Of a stretch of 64,000 nt of DNA, positions 62,283 through 64,000 are shown in pieces. Source of the stretch: Streptomyces sp. GESEQ-35. GTDB taxonomy: Bacteria; Actinomycetota; Actinomycetes; Streptomycetales; Streptomycetaceae. The stretch is from contig NZ_JAFFSX010000003.1 in NCBI RefSeq assembly GCF_017948485.1, positions 372,001-436,000 on the forward strand, in the 5' to 3' direction. Both the position numbers and the translations under genes were made by a program. Every line of letters starts with the position of its first letter. Positions within the stretch are counted from its first letter, which is position 1. The notes beneath the pieces are model-generated. The model was given only the letters and a program-made list of their open reading frames with translations, was not told the origin of the DNA and ran no database searches.

Positions 62283-62444
62283 TTAGACCAGTCTGTCTCT
62301 CTGGCGCTGTAACCGTAGGCACCACCTCTCGCCCACGTCAAACGCCAGTCTGAGGCGCCAGAAGTGTTGGATCATCCGTCCGGGAGTTGACGAGACCAGA
62401 CAGGTCTGTTTAGCTGAGCCCAAGAAGTAGACAGACCGGTCTAA
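62283..62444. promoter_or_regulatory. Three copies of a TetR-type operator in a divergent promoter
   Basis: TTAGACCAGTCTGTCT (62283-62298) and, inverted, TTAGACCGGTCTGTCT (62429-62444) agree at 15 of 16 bases; CCAGACAGGTCTGTTT (62396-62411) agrees at 12. They flank the space between the VOC/DUF427 pair and two SDR genes, so one regulator may control both. No TetR gene lies beside them in the window; it may be beyond 64000. Confidence 0.55.
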
Positions 62445-62466
62445 CCAATCAGTAGGAGGCACGGCC

Positions 62467-63186
62467 ATGACCGAAACACGTTCAGCCCTTGTGACCGGCG
62501 CGACGTCCGGTATCGGCCGGGCCGCGGCGCTGAAGCTCGCCCGGGACGGATTCCAGGTCCTGGTTCACGGCCGCGACGCCGAGCGTGGGGCCGCGGTGGT
62601 CAAGGAGATCGAGAGCTCGGGCGGCAGGGCCGAGTTCCATACCGCCGACCTCGCCGATGTCCGCGCGATCATGCAGCTGGCGGCTGCGGCCAAGGACGTC
62701 GATGTCCTCGTCAACAACGCCGGGTTCTCTTGGTTCGGGCCCACCGCCGACCTGGAGCCCGGCACGTTCGACGCGTTGTTCGACGCCAACGTGCGCAGCG
62801 CCTACTACCTCACGGCCGTCATCGCGCCGGCGATGGCCGAGCGCGGCGAGGGCGTCGTGATCAACCTGGGCAGCATGGCCGGGCAAGTGGGTCTGGCGGG
62901 CGGGGCCGCCTACAGCGCCACCAAGGCCGCGCTCACCTCGCTGACCCGCTCCTGGGCCGCCGAGTACAGCCCTCAGGGCGTGCGGATCAACACCATCGCC
63001 CCCGGACCGGTCTACACCGGCGGCTCCTCCAGGGAGAACCTCACGGCCCTGGGCAAGACCACGCTCCTGGCCCGCACGGCGGAGGCCGAGGAGATCGCCG
63101 ACGTCATCGCGTTCCTGGCCTCGCCGGCCGCCGGCTACATCACCGGCGCAGTCATCCCCGCCGACGGCGGACGCACCGCCGTCTGA
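62467..63186 (+). CDS. SDR family oxidoreductase
   Basis: A 239-residue classical SDR: ALVTGATSGIGRAAALKLAR, VLVNNAGFSWFGPTADLEPG, catalytic AAYSATKAALTSLTRSWAAE. 3-oxoacyl-reductase-like. TAGGAGG precedes ATG 62467. TetR-type operator at 62429-62444 overlaps its promoter. Confidence 0.92.
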   Translation: MTETRSALVTGATSGIGRAAALKLARDGFQVLVHGRDAERGAAVVKEIESSGGRAEFHTADLADVRAIMQLAAAAKDVDVLVNNAGFSWFGPTADLEPGTFDALFDANVRSAYYLTAVIAPAMAERGEGVVINLGSMAGQVGLAGGAAYSATKAALTSLTRSWAAEYSPQGVRINTIAPGPVYTGGSSRENLTALGKTTLLARTAEAEEIADVIAFLASPAAGYITGAVIPADGGRTAV

Positions 63187-63219
63187 CCCCCACCGCATCT
63201 ACAGAAACTGAGCAAAACC

Positions 63220-63966
63220 ATGGACAAGCCCGTCGTATTGATCACCGGTGCCCTCACGGGCATCGGCCGTGCCGCCGCCGTCGCCTTCGCCAGGCAGGGC
63301 GCGAGTGTGGTCGCCACCGGACGCCGTGATGAGGCCGGCAAGGCCCTGGTCGAGGAGCTGCGCGGGCTCGGCTCGTGGGCCGAGTTCATCAACGCCGACG
63401 TCCGCGACGAGGACGAGGTGCGCGCCATGGTCGACGAGACCGTCGCCCGCTTCGGCCGTCTCGATGTCGCGGTGAACAACGCCGGCACCGAAGGCCGGCC
63501 CAGCCCGATCACCGAACAGAGTGCGGAGACGTACAACGCGACGTTCGACACGAACGTCCTCGGTGTGCTCCTGAGCATGAAGCACCAGGTGCGCGTCATG
63601 AAGGACCAGGGCAGCGGCAGCATCGTCAACGTCTCCTCGACGTACGGCCACGAGGGCGCGGCCGGGGCCTCCGTCTACGTCGGCAGCAAGCACGCCGTGG
63701 AAGGCATTACCAAGTCGGTGGCCCTGGAGGTCGCCGCCTCGGGAATCCGCGTGAACGGCGTGGCCCCGGGCCCCACGGACACCGGCATGCTGACCCGCTT
63801 CACCGGCACGCCGGAGAACAAGGCGGCCCTGGTGAGCGAAGTTCCGCTGGCCCGCCTCGGCCTGTCGGAGGAGGTCGCCGCCGCGATCGTGTTCATCGCA
63901 TCGGACGATGCGTCGTTCATCACCGGCCACATCCTCAACGCCGACGGCGGCCACACCGCCAACTGA
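63220..63966 (+). CDS. SDR family oxidoreductase
   Basis: A 248-residue classical SDR: VVLITGALTGIGRAAAVAFA, VAVNNAGTEGRPSP, catalytic SSTYGHEGAAGASVYVGSKH. Follows the previous SDR after 33 bases and likely in the same operon. The last 34 bases of the window show nothing. Confidence 0.92.
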   Translation: MDKPVVLITGALTGIGRAAAVAFARQGASVVATGRRDEAGKALVEELRGLGSWAEFINADVRDEDEVRAMVDETVARFGRLDVAVNNAGTEGRPSPITEQSAETYNATFDTNVLGVLLSMKHQVRVMKDQGSGSIVNVSSTYGHEGAAGASVYVGSKHAVEGITKSVALEVAASGIRVNGVAPGPTDTGMLTRFTGTPENKAALVSEVPLARLGLSEEVAAAIVFIASDDASFITGHILNADGGHTAN

Positions 63967-64000
63967 TCCGCTCCGCATGGTGAACGCCCCCCGCGTGCCC

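Overview
The window is a GC-rich actinobacterial chromosome segment, almost certainly from a Streptomyces. Pointers are GTG/TTG starts with purine-rich ribosome sites, dense 4-base stop/start overlaps, many apparent leaderless starts, mycothiol-, proteasome- and F420-linked families, two branched-chain ketoacid dehydrogenase (Bkd) clusters, and one perfect parS site. Such sites cluster near oriC in Streptomyces, so the left and middle parts are probably core chromosome close to the origin. Gene order from the first bkd cluster to the second agrees with what I remember of the S. coelicolor SCO38xx region; this is memory, not a search.

Left part (1-13.4 kb): an SseB-family fragment, a secreted intradiol dioxygenase-like lipoprotein, a long-chain acyl-CoA dehydrogenase, an M18 aminopeptidase, two small conserved proteins, a multidomain SpoIIE-type phosphatase, a D,D-carboxypeptidase-like S11 protein, a GntR-MFS pair, a mycothiol-dependent enzyme and a nitrilase-family hydrolase.

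Middle (13.5-48.5 kb): bkd cluster 1; a 33-codon remnant of a response regulator; an APH-like kinase; a Ser/Thr kinase; the proteasome activator Bpa; a quinone oxidoreductase; a DrrAB-type ABC exporter; a K+ channel, MoeA and MobA run carrying parS; bkd cluster 2 with a divergent Lrp regulator; then a phenylacetate region: a TetR regulator and 3-hydroxyacyl-CoA dehydrogenase, paaN, and paaABCDE, with a shared 14-bp operator. A TrmH methyltransferase, an HTTM membrane protein and a DUF5819 protein lie between paaN and paaA. An acyl-CoA dehydrogenase behind a KstR-like site, a rhodanese, a J-domain protein, a DUF2252 protein and an HxlR/azoreductase pair follow.

Right part (49.4-64 kb) looks accessory. 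It opens with two broken oxidoreductase genes beside a TetR gene. From the TetR-controlled promoter run a divergent old-yellow-enzyme homologue, three SDR-type enzymes, a tandem rhodanese, a luciferase-like oxidoreductase, a SnoaL-like protein and a tautomerase, all on the plus strand. An XRE/MmyB regulator, an alpha/beta hydrolase behind a perfect 26-bp palindrome, and a second TetR-type operator cluster controlling VOC/DUF427 and two SDR genes complete it. This is the best candidate for an uncharacterised small-molecule redox system, but its substrate cannot be read from the sequence.

A dispersed intergenic repeat family (four copies) runs through the core part. I saw no tRNA, rRNA, CRISPR array, insertion sequence or prophage.
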